Assembly (NCBI RefSeq): GCF_944393015.1
Contig: NZ_CALXYQ010000019.1
Coordinates: 1 to 52,911 of the forward strand
DNA length: 52,911 bases
Origin: an uncultured Brachyspira sp.
GTDB taxonomy: Bacteria > Spirochaetota > Brachyspiria > Brachyspirales > Brachyspiraceae
Direction: 5' to 3'
Part shown: positions 34,305 to 43,462 of the stretch, one piece after another
Layout: the number at the start of each line of letters is the position of its first letter
Position numbering within the stretch: position 1 is the stretch's first letter
Notes under the pieces: generated by a model
What the model was told of the DNA's origin: nothing
The model's input: only the letters and a program-made list of their open reading frames with translations
Databases searched by the model: none
Position numbers and translations under genes: made by a program

Positions 34305-35345
34305 ATGATAAAAACTTTTTTAAAAAGAGCTGTATTAATGTCAGTATATATGCTTTTTCCTATAAGTACAATTATGGCACAGAATAATACATTGAAATGG
34401 GATAAAACATTTAAAAAAAGCGATAAAGTAACAGTAAAAAAAGTCTCATTCTATAATAGATTAGGAATAAATATAGTTGCTGATTTGTATACACCTAAAG
34501 ATATTAATACCAATCAAAAATACAAAGCATTAGTTATAGGCGGACCTTACGGAGCAGTAAAAGAGCAGGCAGCAGGAGTATATGCTCAATCTATGGCAGA
34601 AAGAGGATTTGTTACAATAGCATTTGATCCTTCTTATAATGGAGAAAGCGGAGGTTCTCCTCATTATACTGCTTCCCCTGAGGCATTTGCTGAAGATTTT
34701 AGTGCGGCTGTTGATTTTCTTGGAACGCTTAATTATGTTGATAGAAATGAAATAGGGGCTATAGGAATATGCGGAAGCGGAAGTTTTGTTTTGAGTGCTG
34801 CACAAATTGATACAAGAATAAAAGCTATAGCAACTGCAAGTATGTATGATATGGGAAGAGTAGCCCGTCAGGGATTATATGATTCTGTATCTTATGAAGA
34901 TAGAAAGAAAATGATTGATGATATTTCTATGCAAAGATGGAATGAATATGAAGGAGGTGAGAAAAAATACCAAATAGGAACGCCTGAAACTATAGATGAA
35001 AACTCACCAGATATAGTAAAAGAGTTCTATAGCTATTACCGTACAGAGAGAGGCTTTCACCCTCGTGCAACAACTACAATGTCTATTATAAGTACTGTAA
35101 GTTTGATGAATTATTATCCTTTGGAGCAGATTGATTTTATATCACCGAGACCTATACTTTTTATAGCAGGAGAAAAAGCTCATTCAAGATATTTTAGTGA
35201 AGATGCATACGAAAAAGCAAAAGAACCTAAAGAATTAATAATAATACCTAATGCTAATCATGTTGATCTTTATGATAGAACTGATTTAATACCTTTTGAT
35301 AAATTAGCTGATTTCTTTAATCAAAATTTAACGAATAAAAATTAA
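34305..35345 (+). CDS. Exported alpha/beta hydrolase, YcjY/dienelactone hydrolase-like
   Basis: The 346-residue protein has an N-terminal hydrophobic signal (residues 1-25, ending TIMAQN) and an alpha/beta hydrolase core. Visible are the ALVIGGPYGAVKEQ oxyanion region, FDPSYNGESGGSPHY, the nucleophile elbow GICGSGSFV near residue 150, the Asp side PRPILFIAGEKAHS, and a late His in PNANHVDLYDR. The family includes E. coli YcjY; the substrate is unknown. GGAGG lies 8 nt before ATG 34305; the ATG at 34299 would be too close. It is flanked on both sides by repeats. Confidence 0.86.
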   Translation: MIKTFLKRAVLMSVYMLFPISTIMAQNNTLKWDKTFKKSDKVTVKKVSFYNRLGINIVADLYTPKDINTNQKYKALVIGGPYGAVKEQAAGVYAQSMAERGFVTIAFDPSYNGESGGSPHYTASPEAFAEDFSAAVDFLGTLNYVDRNEIGAIGICGSGSFVLSAAQIDTRIKAIATASMYDMGRVARQGLYDSVSYEDRKKMIDDISMQRWNEYEGGEKKYQIGTPETIDENSPDIVKEFYSYYRTERGFHPRATTTMSIISTVSLMNYYPLEQIDFISPRPILFIAGEKAHSRYFSEDAYEKAKEPKELIIIPNANHVDLYDRTDLIPFDKLADFFNQNLTNKN

Positions 35346-35412
35346 CAAATTTAAAAAGCATAAATATATATAATAACTTTAAAATTTTATTTTTTTAATT
35401 ATAAAATATTAT

Positions 35413-35452
35413 ACTAGTTAATAATTGAATTTATATTATTAACTAGTTTTTT
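35413..35452 (+). terminator. Terminator of the hydrolase gene
   Basis: A 12-bp stem, ACTAGTTAATAA with TTATTAACTAGT (35413-35424/35436-35447), followed by six T (35447-35452). Nearly identical to the terminator at 33498-33538 although the genes in front are unrelated. Confidence 0.9.
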
Positions 35453-35458
35453 ATTTAT

Positions 35459-35740
35459 CATGCGGCTTTATAATCTAAAAATTTAAATAACGCTATAGCA
35501 GGTGATTTTAAATTCTCTTTAAGCAAAAAAAGAAATAAAAGCTAAAATTACAAATTAAATTAATAAAGAATAATTGGTGATGTGTATAATCAAAGTTTTA
35601 AAATTTAATTACATTTGCCCGCCCTTTAGGCTTTTAGTTTTTTTCTCTCATTTCTATATTATTTTTCTTTTCTACTTCTACTGTTATTTTAGCTGCCCAC
35701 CCAAGATTTTTTAAAATTTAGAATGCATACAACGCACGCT
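35459..35740. repeat. Family B repeat, complete copy without insert (282 bp)
   Basis: It runs from CATGCGGC (35459-35466) to ACGCACGCT (35732-35740). It matches the copy at 33545-34080 along its length, including TATATTATTTTTCTTTT and CTGCCCACCCAAGATTTTTT, and serves as the empty site for the family A insertion. G-rich blocks are eroded (GCAGGTG for GGCGGGTG). Confidence 0.8.
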
Positions 35741-35805
35741 AAATCAAACTAAATATATAAATCTATTAATAATACAATTTTTATTATATTTAAAAATCTT
35801 GTCAC

Positions 35806-35971
35806 CGTGCGGTATATAGATTTTAAATCTAATTAAAACTAGGGTGGGTGCTTTTAAATTCGGTTTAAGCAAATAAAAAAAGAAAAGTTAAAATTGCAAA
35901 TGAAATTAATAAAGTATAATGGGCGGGAAGTGAAAATAAATTTTAAAATCTTTTTAACTATCCCTACCCTA
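35806..35971. repeat. Family B repeat, left half
   Basis: CGTGCGGT (35806-35813), AGGGTGGGTGC, CGGTTTAAGCAAATAAAAAAAG and ATGGGCGGGAAG match the left half of complete copies; the right half is replaced by the end of the thioesterase gene. CCCTACCC near 35963 may still serve as its mirrored arm. Confidence 0.65.
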
Positions 35972-35981
35972 ATTTATACAA

Positions 35982-36401
35982 TTACTCTGAAGGCTCTATT
36001 ACAAACATAGTGGCTATCATCTTGGCAAGCATATTGTCCTCTTCATCTCTTACAGTAGTTTCCACTATAATTAATCTTTTACCAGCACTTAAAACCTCTC
36101 CTGTAGCTATTACCTTTTTTGAAACAACCGGCTTCAAGAAATGTATCTTCAATTCAGAAGTTACTGTTTTATAGCCTTCTTTAAGCATAGTACCAGCTGC
36201 ATGTCCTCCGGCAGTATCTGCAATAGCAGCAACCATACCGCCATGCATATATCCTAAATATTGGGAAAACTCTTTCTTATTTTCACATGATATTACAGCC
36301 TTACCTTTATCTACATGCTCTAGTTTCATTCCAACAAAAGATAAAAAATCTTGAGAATCAAATCTCTTTTTTATCCTTTCATAAACTTCTTTTTCCAACA
36401 T
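35982..36401 (-). CDS. PaaI-type hotdog thioesterase
   Basis: The 139-residue protein has the hotdog-fold signature YLGYMHGGMVAAIADTAGGH, with HGG and the following Asp/Thr typical of PaaI and related acyl-CoA thioesterases, then SELKIHFLKPVV. It probably hydrolyses acyl-CoA esters in the cytoplasm; the acyl group cannot be told. GAGGAG precedes the start. The gene is followed by repeat sequence with no clear terminator. Confidence 0.9.
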   Translation of the reverse strand: MLEKEVYERIKKRFDSQDFLSFVGMKLEHVDKGKAVISCENKKEFSQYLGYMHGGMVAAIADTAGGHAAGTMLKEGYKTVTSELKIHFLKPVVSKKVIATGEVLSAGKRLIIVETTVRDEEDNMLAKMIATMFVIEPSE

Positions 36402-36626
36402 ATTAATACTCCTCTATATAAATTCATAATAATTTCAAACAATCATTTATCTTATAAAGTAATAGATTTCATAGTACAAGATAGCATAAAATACAATTAT
36501 AATTTGCTTAATCTATTATTACCATTATTTAAATTTAAAGTCAAATTTTATATATAAAATAACAAATACCTGTAATAAAAAATTATAAAAACAATTGCAT
36601 ACAATTATAATATAATAAACTTTTTA

Positions 36627-36656
36627 TAAAAAAGCCAAGTATAAAAATACTTGGCT
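36627..36656 (-). terminator. Terminator of the NSS transporter gene
   Basis: A 10-bp stem, AGCCAAGTAT with ATACTTGGCT (36633-36642/36647-36656), followed on the minus strand by TTTTTTATAAAAAG. It lies 21 nt after the stop of the gene at 36677. Confidence 0.85.
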
Positions 36657-36676
36657 ATGAAATCTAATCTAATATT

Positions 36677-38065
36677 TTACAGGAAAAATTTATATATGTA
36701 ATTAATAATAAATATAGCAAATAATATTATAGGAAGAAAATAAGTTATATATATTCTTGAGAATTTAGGAAATTTTATTCCAGACCCAGAATCTACTTCC
36801 TTAATAAAATTATCCCATCCCCATCCATATTTAGATACGCAGAATATTATTATATATATACCTCCAAGCTCAACTAAATTATAGCTTATTATAAAATCAA
36901 ATAAATCTAAGAAACTAGTATTTTCTCCCATAGGCTGTATGAATGATAATACATTAAATCCCAAAGCCGTAGGAAGAGAACATATAAATACAACTATTCC
37001 CACTAATATAGAAGCTTTATTCCTAGGCATATCAAATTGAGACATAGTAAAAGCTATTAAATTTTCAAAAACAGCAACAACAGTAGTTAATGCAGCCATA
37101 GATAAAAACAAGAAGAACAATGTTCCCCATACTCTAGGCATAGGCATAGAATTAAATATATTAGGCAATGTTACAAATGCTAAACCGGCCCCCTCTCCAG
37201 GATTAACCCCAAATGCAAAACAAGCAGGAAATATAACAAGCCCAGCAAGAAAAGCTATTAAAGTATCTAATATTACTATTATTATAGATTCATTAGTTAA
37301 AGATTTTTCCTTTCCTATATAGCTTCCAAATATAGTCATACTTCCAACACCAATTCCTAATGTAAAAAATGCCTGTCCTAAAGCAGCATACATAACTTCA
37401 AAAACTCCGCCTATTCCGCCTTGAAACATTTTAGATACATCAGGAAGCAAATAAAATTTTAGTCCCTCTACAGCGCCGTCCAAAGTAATAGATCTAATTA
37501 TTAATATTACCACTATAACAAACAATGAAGACATCATAATTTTAGATGCTCTTTCAACACCTTTCTGAAGCCCTTTAAAGCATATTAATGTTCCCAAAAA
37601 TACAGCAATAAATAAACTTAAAAGCATTATAGGAGGATTAGAAAGCATTTTTCCAAAAAAATCAGCTATTCCGTCAGGTGTAAGTCCTAAAGTAGCACCT
37701 GTTGCCATATAATATGAATATGTTATAGTCCAGCCTGTAACACTAGTATAAAACATCATAAGTATTAAACAGCCAAGCATTTGAACATAACCTATTAAAT
37801 GCCATTTAGTACCTTCTCTTTCTATAACCTTATATGAACCTGCAATATCTTTTTGTCCGGCTCTTCCTATACTGAATTCCATTATAAGTATTGGAAGCCC
37901 TATAAGAGCTAAAAATATTAAATATATAATTACGAAAAGAGCCCCTCCATATTTTCCTGTTATGTAAGGAAATCGCCATATATTACCTAGACCTATAGCA
38001 CATCCTGCTGATACAAGAATAAAACCAATTCTGCTAGATAACCTCTCTCTTTTTTCATTATTCAT
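36677..38065 (-). CDS. Sodium-dependent transporter, NSS family
   Basis: The 462-residue protein has about 11-12 transmembrane segments. The NSS signature is at the start: SRIGFILVSAGCAIGLGNIW, RFPYITGKYGGALF. Helix 6-8 patterns AALGQAFFTLGIGVGSMTIF and the later FLFLSMAALTTVVAVFEN provide the sodium and substrate sites. Bacterial members import amino acids or indole-type compounds together with sodium; the substrate is not determined. GGAG precedes the start and a terminator follows. Confidence 0.93.
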   Translation of the reverse strand: MNNEKRERLSSRIGFILVSAGCAIGLGNIWRFPYITGKYGGALFVIIYLIFLALIGLPILIMEFSIGRAGQKDIAGSYKVIEREGTKWHLIGYVQMLGCLILMMFYTSVTGWTITYSYYMATGATLGLTPDGIADFFGKMLSNPPIMLLSLFIAVFLGTLICFKGLQKGVERASKIMMSSLFVIVVILIIRSITLDGAVEGLKFYLLPDVSKMFQGGIGGVFEVMYAALGQAFFTLGIGVGSMTIFGSYIGKEKSLTNESIIIVILDTLIAFLAGLVIFPACFAFGVNPGEGAGLAFVTLPNIFNSMPMPRVWGTLFFLFLSMAALTTVVAVFENLIAFTMSQFDMPRNKASILVGIVVFICSLPTALGFNVLSFIQPMGENTSFLDLFDFIISYNLVELGGIYIIIFCVSKYGWGWDNFIKEVDSGSGIKFPKFSRIYITYFLPIILFAIFIINYIYKFFL

Positions 38066-38238
38066 ATAGAATCACTCCATAAAGTTTTATTAGCCTTAAT
38101 ATTATACAAAATTTATAAATTACTTCAAGAAGTAATAATTAAAATATTAATTTTTTATTAATTTTTTTATCTTTTCATATTAAAATATAATCAGCAAAAT
38201 ATATGTATTATAAAATTCAAATAAATATAACATCTTAT

Positions 38239-39084
38239 TTACACATTGAATCCTAATTTATTTATATCAACATCTTTAAACTCATTATCTATTAACATTT
38301 TTACAGATTCAACACCAAGCTTCTTTAATTCATCAATAGTTTCCAAATAACAATTATCTATATTATTACATTGATGAGCATCTGAATTTATAGTGATAGG
38401 AATATTTTTTTCTAATAATTTTTTTATAGTTTTTTTATTAGGGTAATGAGCATTCAAATTATTTTTGTTCATAAGTTTAGTATTTACTTCAACTATACCT
38501 CCATTTTTCTCAATAACATCTATAACTTCATCTACCTTTTTTGTATACCAATCTTCCTCTTCAGTAAAATATTCTTTATTCAAATTATATTTTCTCACCA
38601 AATCCAAATGACCTATAATATCAGGTTTTTGAGTTTCTATCATTTTTATAACATTATCATAATATCTAAAAATAACTTCTTTAATATTACAAAAATGTCT
38701 TATCGTTTCATTAAAACTTTCTCTAGACATATCTATAGGAAAGTAAGAATTATGATCATCATCAATATAATGTACAGAACCTATTCTATAATCAAGTCCC
38801 ATTTCTTTATCAGTATCTTTATTTAAATTTGAATAATAATCTCCTTCTATTCCTAAATAAACCTGTATCTTATCTTTATAAATATATTTTGCTTTTTTTA
38901 TATTCTCTAAATATTTAATAGTATTCTCTTCTGACATAGATGTATCATCTATATAAAAATGAGAATGCCCTGAAAAACCTAAACTTATTAATTCTTTATC
39001 TATAGCATATTGAATATTTTCTTCTACTGTATTTTTGCCATCGCAGTATGTAGTATGTGTATGCAGATTCGATATATATTTCAT
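38239..39084 (-). CDS. PHP-domain histidinol-phosphatase family protein
   Basis: The 281-residue protein is a PHP-type metal-dependent phosphatase. Metal ligands are visible in NLHTHTTYCDGKNTVEE (HxH), GFSGHSHF, GIEGDYY, IGSVHYID, IGHLDLVRKY and NSDAHQCN. This order is that of HisK-type histidinol-phosphatases, which make histidinol in histidine synthesis; no other his genes are in the window, so a different phosphoester is possible. AAGGAAA precedes the start. Confidence 0.85.
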   Translation of the reverse strand: MKYISNLHTHTTYCDGKNTVEENIQYAIDKELISLGFSGHSHFYIDDTSMSEENTIKYLENIKKAKYIYKDKIQVYLGIEGDYYSNLNKDTDKEMGLDYRIGSVHYIDDDHNSYFPIDMSRESFNETIRHFCNIKEVIFRYYDNVIKMIETQKPDIIGHLDLVRKYNLNKEYFTEEEDWYTKKVDEVIDVIEKNGGIVEVNTKLMNKNNLNAHYPNKKTIKKLLEKNIPITINSDAHQCNNIDNCYLETIDELKKLGVESVKMLIDNEFKDVDINKLGFNV

Positions 39085-39171
39085 TTATATTTCCTTATAT
39101 CATAAAATAAACAATTATATAAATATATATTAAAAAATATTTTTTAAATACAAAATTGAAAATAATAATAT

Positions 39172-39199
39172 TTGACAAAATAATAATTTAATATATAAT
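39172..39199 (+). promoter_or_regulatory. Promoter of tRNA-Leu
   Basis: TTGACA (39172-39177), 16-nt spacer and TATAAT (39194-39199), both perfect boxes. The expected start near 39206 leaves a short 5' leader before the tRNA. Confidence 0.8.
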
Positions 39200-39218
39200 T
39201 GTCTTCATTAATATCTAA

Positions 39219-39300
39219 GCTCGGGTGGTGGAATAGGTAGACACAACAGCTTGAGGTGCTGTCGGGTAACACCGTGCTGGTTCAAGTCCAGTCTCGAGCA
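39219..39300 (+). tRNA. tRNA-Leu(GAG)
   Basis: The 82-nt gene folds as a type II tRNA. The 7-bp acceptor stem pairs GCTCGGG with CTCGAGC (one G-U). The anticodon arm is ACAGC-TTGAGGT-GCTGT with anticodon GAG, followed by a variable arm (CGGGTAACACCG) and the T arm with GGTTCAAGTCC. CCA is not encoded, so it is added after transcription. It reads CTC and CTT codons. Confidence 0.96.
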
Positions 39301-39325
39301 AATCCTTTTCTAATATATTATAATA

Positions 39326-40621
39326 CTATTCATTATCTGAATTATTTTTATCAGTCTTTTCTATTTTGTTTACTATAACTTTATCTATTCTAGCTCCGTC
39401 CATATCAACAATTTCTAAATTTAAATTTTTCCATTCTAAAGACTCACCTTCACTAGGCACATGCTGAAGTAATTCTAAAATTAAACCGCTTATAGTATTA
39501 TAATTATTAGAAGCATTTTCATCTTCTATTTCAAAATACTCTAAGAAATCATATATAGGACACTGACCATCCACAAACCAACCTCCACTCTTTCTCTTTC
39601 TAATATCCTTACTATCTTTTCCTTCCGCTACAGAACCAACTAAAGCCTCAAATATATCGCTTTGAGTAATCATTCCGTCTATATTACCAAACTCATCTGA
39701 TACAAGCCCTATTTTAGTATTATTCTTTTTCATCTCTTCAAGCACCAAATAAACTTCCATATTGTTATGAAAGTAATTAGCTTTTTTAACAAACTTTTCT
39801 ATTTTAGCCTTTGAAGTATTTAATTTATCAAATATATCAGTTACCCTCACAACACCAATAACATTATCCAAATTTTTATCAACAACAGGATAAGCAGAAA
39901 AAGAATGTTTTGATACTATCTTTTTTATCTCATCATTACTCATATTAATATCTAAAAATACTATATCATTTCTATGAGTCATTATAGATTCTATTTTTCT
40001 GTCCCCCAAAAAGAAAGCCCTCTCTATAATATCCTGTTCTATCTCCTTAACTTCCCCGCCTTGTCTGCCCTCTTCTATCATAGATTTTATTTCTTCTTCA
40101 GTAACAGGACTTTTATCATCTTTTATTCCTAAAACTCTTGAAACTAATAATGCACTATTAGATAATATCCACACAAAAGGAGCACCTATCTTTGCAAGTA
40201 TTGTCATTGGAGCAGAAACAACTTTTGCTATTCTTTCAGGCATTACCATACCTATTCTTTTTGGTACAAGTTCTCCAAATATCAATGTAAGATATGTTAC
40301 TAATGCCACAACTAATACCTGAGCTATTAAAGAAGCATAAGATAATGGTACATTTATTTTTACAAGTAAATTTGAAACTTCTTTGGCAACTGTATCACCT
40401 GAGTAAATACCAGTCAATATACCTATTAAAGTTATACCTATTTGTATTGTAGATAAAAATTTATCAGGATTATCTGCTAAAGCTAATGCAGTCTTTGCCC
40501 CTTTATTTCCTTCTTTGCTGTCTTTCATAAGTGAAGACTTTCTAGCAGAAATTACTGCAATTTCCGACATGGCAAAAATACCATTTAAAAGTATTAACAC
40601 TATTATTATAATTATATCCAT
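39326..40621 (-). CDS. CNNM/CBS/CorC_HlyC domain membrane protein
   Basis: The 431-residue protein has the hemolysin C/CorC architecture. Residues 1-190 form the CNNM transmembrane domain (GIFAMSEIAVISARKSSLMK; LIFGELVPKRIGM). Residues 205-320 hold two CBS domains (MTHRNDIVFLDINMS; GVVRVTDIFDKL; FGNIDGMITQSDIFEALVG). The last 90 residues form the CorC_HlyC domain (GGWFVDGQCPIYDFLEYF). Such proteins are linked to magnesium or cobalt homeostasis; the hemolysin name is historical. AAGGAT precedes the start. Confidence 0.92.
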   Translation of the reverse strand: MDIIIIIVLILLNGIFAMSEIAVISARKSSLMKDSKEGNKGAKTALALADNPDKFLSTIQIGITLIGILTGIYSGDTVAKEVSNLLVKINVPLSYASLIAQVLVVALVTYLTLIFGELVPKRIGMVMPERIAKVVSAPMTILAKIGAPFVWILSNSALLVSRVLGIKDDKSPVTEEEIKSMIEEGRQGGEVKEIEQDIIERAFFLGDRKIESIMTHRNDIVFLDINMSNDEIKKIVSKHSFSAYPVVDKNLDNVIGVVRVTDIFDKLNTSKAKIEKFVKKANYFHNNMEVYLVLEEMKKNNTKIGLVSDEFGNIDGMITQSDIFEALVGSVAEGKDSKDIRKRKSGGWFVDGQCPIYDFLEYFEIEDENASNNYNTISGLILELLQHVPSEGESLEWKNLNLEIVDMDGARIDKVIVNKIEKTDKNNSDNE

Positions 40622-40859
40622 TTTGATTTATCCTTAAAAATAAAAAAATATTTATTAGATTTAAAAAATTGAAAAAGAAAATAATACGATTTTACAGAGG
40701 GAAGTATTAAAATATTTGTATAAAAAGAGTAAGTACTGAAAGTATTATCCTTAATAATAATTAATTTTTGTGATATTTATTATAATATAATTTATATAAA
40801 ACTTCAAGTATTTGTAAATAAAATTTTACTATATAGTATTATAATATAGTCATTTTTTT

Positions 40860-41238
40860 ATTTATTTCGTAATTCATATATTATAGTATTTGCACTTTCG
40901 CGGAGGGAAAAGTTGATAAAATATATTTTAGATCTATTTATATACCTAAACAATTATATTTTGTCAAAAATTATTTTCTTAGTTTTATTATTTGTGGGGA
41001 CTAGCCCCCACAACCCCAGTTCTTTTGTTGGCACAGGCGAAGCCCGCCTGCGGCGAGAACCAAAAAGACTGCATTTTTAGGCTATATCCTATATTTAATA
41101 GGCATGTTTTTAATATAAAGTTCTAGCAATTGCGTTTTCGCGAAGCGTGCCTGCGGCAGCAACTTTGACGAAGTCCGTAGAGAGTATGCGGCGGGAAAAA
41201 GTTGACTAAAAAAATGACAAACTCTAAAATTTTTAGTA
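40860..41238. repeat. Family A element, copy 4, plus a right-end fragment
   Basis: The full copy begins ACCTAAACAATTATATTTTG at 40944 and ends TTTTTAGTA at 41238. Inside are GTGGGGACTAGCCCCCAC and CAGTTCTTTTGTTGGCACAG, with added G+C-rich blocks (GCGAAGCCCGCCTGCGGCGA). Just before it, at about 40890-40920, TTGCACTTTCGCGGAGGG and AAAAGTTGATAAA are a separate right-end fragment of the same family. No gene seen in 40622-41506. Confidence 0.72.
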
Positions 41239-41241
41239 TAT

Positions 41242-41468
41242 ACCTAAACAACTACATTTTGTAAATTTTTGATTATTTTTGAATGTAATTATAATTTATA
41301 AAATATTAAGACATAGTAGTAAAATATGTTTTATCTGTAATATAAATTGTTAATTTTATACAATAACAAGTAATAAGCCGCACGTATAGCGGACGTTTGA
41401 TAAGAGTAAGCAATACCGTGCGGGAAGGTGCCGCAGCTCGCGGTTGACAAACTTAAAAATTTTCAGTA
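41242..41468. repeat. Family A element, copy 5, in tandem with copy 4
   Basis: It begins ACCTAAACAACTACATTTTG and ends AAATTTTCAGTA, 227 bp, separated from copy 4 by one TAT only (41239-41241). The inside differs from the other copies and includes a CCGTGCGG motif (41415-41422) as in family B. The right end lies 38 nt before the next gene. Confidence 0.7.
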
Positions 41469-41506
41469 TATTATAAAAATTGAATCCATAATAAAAGGAA
41501 AATTTG

Positions 41507-42577
41507 ATGAGCGATAAAAAAGCAAAAGCTATTTTACTATTATCCGGCGGATTAGACAGTATGCTTGTAGGAGCTATACTAAAAAGAGAAAATATTGATG
41601 TTCTTGCTTTAAGATTTGTTACAGGATTGGAATATGCTGTTATAAAAGAAGAATTACTTGAAATATATAGTGAAGATCCTGCCAAAAAGGCTGCTGATTT
41701 TCTTAATATACCAATAAGATTTGTATCATTAAAAGATGTTTATTTAGATATGTTTTTAAATCCTAAATACGGATACGGAAGTGCAATTAATCCATGTTTG
41801 GACTGTCATATATTAATGCTTAAAACTGCTAAAAAAATAATGGAAGAGGAAGGATACGATTTTATAGCTACAGGAGAAGTTAAAGGACAAAGACCTATGA
41901 GTCAGAAATCACAGGACTTAATCAATGCTATAAAAGAAAGCGGACTTGAAGGAAGATTATTAAGACCATTATCCGCAAAACTTCTGCCTATAACAAAAGC
42001 TGAAGAAGAAGGATTAATAAACAGAGAAAATCTTTATGATATATACGGAAGAAGCAGAAATGTACAAATGAAATTAGCTGAAGAGTTCGGAATAACAAAC
42101 TACCCTATTCCAGCCGGTGCAGGATGTGCTATAGTAGATAAAGGATATGCCAGAAGATATAATGATTTAGTTTCTAATAATGGAAAAGACATACTTAATA
42201 TAGAGCTTATGCAGTATTTGGCTATAGGCAGACATATAAGAATGAATAAAAATGTTAAGCTTTTACTTGGAAGAAATGAAAAAGAAAATGATGCTTTGGA
42301 GAAAAGAAAAAGAATAAACTGCATAGTATTAAGACCTAATTATAATAGAGGACCTTTTGGCTATTTAGAAATATATGATGATAATGCTGAAAATATTGAT
42401 AAGGATATAGTATATAAATCTGCTATGATAATGGGATATTTTTCAAAAGAAGAAAAGGACACTCTATCAATAACCGCATCATATTATAATGATTCTGATA
42501 ATAAAGAATATAAAAGCGAGATAATAGAAATAAATAATAAAGAATCTAAAAACACAAAATTTGAACAAATAGTTTAA
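41507..42577 (+). CDS. PP-loop tRNA thiolation-type protein
   Basis: The 356-residue protein starts with a PP-loop ATP pyrophosphatase domain, SGGLDS at residues 13-18, and has NPCLDCH with Cys97 and Cys100 and a later Cys in PAGAGCAIVD. This resembles MnmA/ThiI-type sulfurtransferases which adenylate a uridine in tRNA and replace oxygen by sulfur. The longer C-terminal half (about 150 residues) has no clear match to MnmA. I start at ATG 41507 with AAAAGG upstream; a TTG directly before it is also in frame. Confidence 0.82.
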   Translation: MSDKKAKAILLLSGGLDSMLVGAILKRENIDVLALRFVTGLEYAVIKEELLEIYSEDPAKKAADFLNIPIRFVSLKDVYLDMFLNPKYGYGSAINPCLDCHILMLKTAKKIMEEEGYDFIATGEVKGQRPMSQKSQDLINAIKESGLEGRLLRPLSAKLLPITKAEEEGLINRENLYDIYGRSRNVQMKLAEEFGITNYPIPAGAGCAIVDKGYARRYNDLVSNNGKDILNIELMQYLAIGRHIRMNKNVKLLLGRNEKENDALEKRKRINCIVLRPNYNRGPFGYLEIYDDNAENIDKDIVYKSAMIMGYFSKEEKDTLSITASYYNDSDNKEYKSEIIEINNKESKNTKFEQIV

Positions 42578-42588
42578 AAATAATAATA

Positions 42589-42614
42589 CCCTTCTAAATT
42601 TTCATTTAAAAGGG
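42589..42614 (-). terminator. Hairpin between convergent genes, terminator of the SPOR gene
   Basis: A 10-bp stem with one mismatch, CCCTTCTAAA with TTTAAAAGGG, lies between the convergent thiolation and SPOR genes. The minus-strand side continues TATTATTATTTTTAAAC, so it works best for the minus strand. Confidence 0.6.
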
Positions 42615-42643
42615 CATCACTATAACTTTTAGGATATTTTTAT

Positions 42644-43462
42644 TTAACTTACTTTCTTATCGGAATAAATATAACTATCTTTATATGCTGGAATCTTTTT
42701 TATTTCAGCTAAAGCCTTTTGAGCTTCTTCTCTAGTTTCATATCTGCCTACTTTTAACTTATACATCATTTTTCCGTCAGACATAGTTTCTTCTTTTATA
42801 AAAGCTTTTGGGAATTTAGCTTTTAAACTATCTCTAGCAGAATAAGTATTGTCTTTGTCATAACCTACAGCAACCTGTATAAAGTATATGGAATCTGCTG
42901 AAGAACTTCTAGTATAAGGAACAGTACTCTTTTTAGTAGTAGTTGTTGTCTTAACAGGTGCTATACTAGCCATTTGCTGAGGCGGAGTATAAGTAGTATT
43001 AGGTGCTAATCCAGCTGTATCTTTTTCTTTGATATTCTCATTGATAGCATCTAATTCTGAAGCCAAATTCTGAGTATATTCATTGTATCTGTCTGCTGAA
43101 GTATTGCCTTCTCTAATAATGCTATTATTATTAACTGCAGCATCATATTCGCTTAATGCTGTAATATCATTATTAGGCATATCTGCAGTGCTTACTTCTG
43201 TTGCTGCCATATTTTCGCTGTCCTGAGCATTTCTCATTAAAGCTGCAATAGAATCATCAGTATTATTTGCATGAACAGGTTTTGAACCGCCTAAATGAAA
43301 ACCTAATACAAATATAAATAAAATTAAAGCAACAGAACTGATAGAAAATATCAATAATCTTATAGGGGTAAAATTAACTATATAAAGAGTTTTTTTTCTG
43401 CCAATATTGTGATTAATAGAAGCGCCTTTTTCTTCTACATTTGGATTTTGATTTAACTCCAT
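42644..43462 (-). CDS. SPOR-domain cell-wall-binding membrane protein
   Basis: The 272-residue protein has a short cytoplasmic end, one transmembrane segment (about residues 35-57), a long low-complexity periplasmic linker rich in Asn, Thr, Ser and Ala, and a C-terminal SPOR domain (about 190-270: YFIQVAVGYDKDNTYSARDS, KVGRYETREEAQKALAEIKK). SPOR domains bind denuded peptidoglycan at division sites, which fits its place behind ftsZ. AGGAAGG precedes its start, inside the end of coaE, which it overlaps by 50 nt. Confidence 0.9.
   Translation of the reverse strand: MELNQNPNVEEKGASINHNIGRKKTLYIVNFTPIRLLIFSISSVALILFIFVLGFHLGGSKPVHANNTDDSIAALMRNAQDSENMAATEVSTADMPNNDITALSEYDAAVNNNSIIREGNTSADRYNEYTQNLASELDAINENIKEKDTAGLAPNTTYTPPQQMASIAPVKTTTTTKKSTVPYTRSSSADSIYFIQVAVGYDKDNTYSARDSLKAKFPKAFIKEETMSDGKMMYKLKVGRYETREEAQKALAEIKKIPAYKDSYIYSDKKVS

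Noticed and set aside
29583-35971. Family B repeats as a CRISPR array
   Set aside because: Copies are long, spaced irregularly by genes, without unique spacers of constant length, and no cas genes are present.
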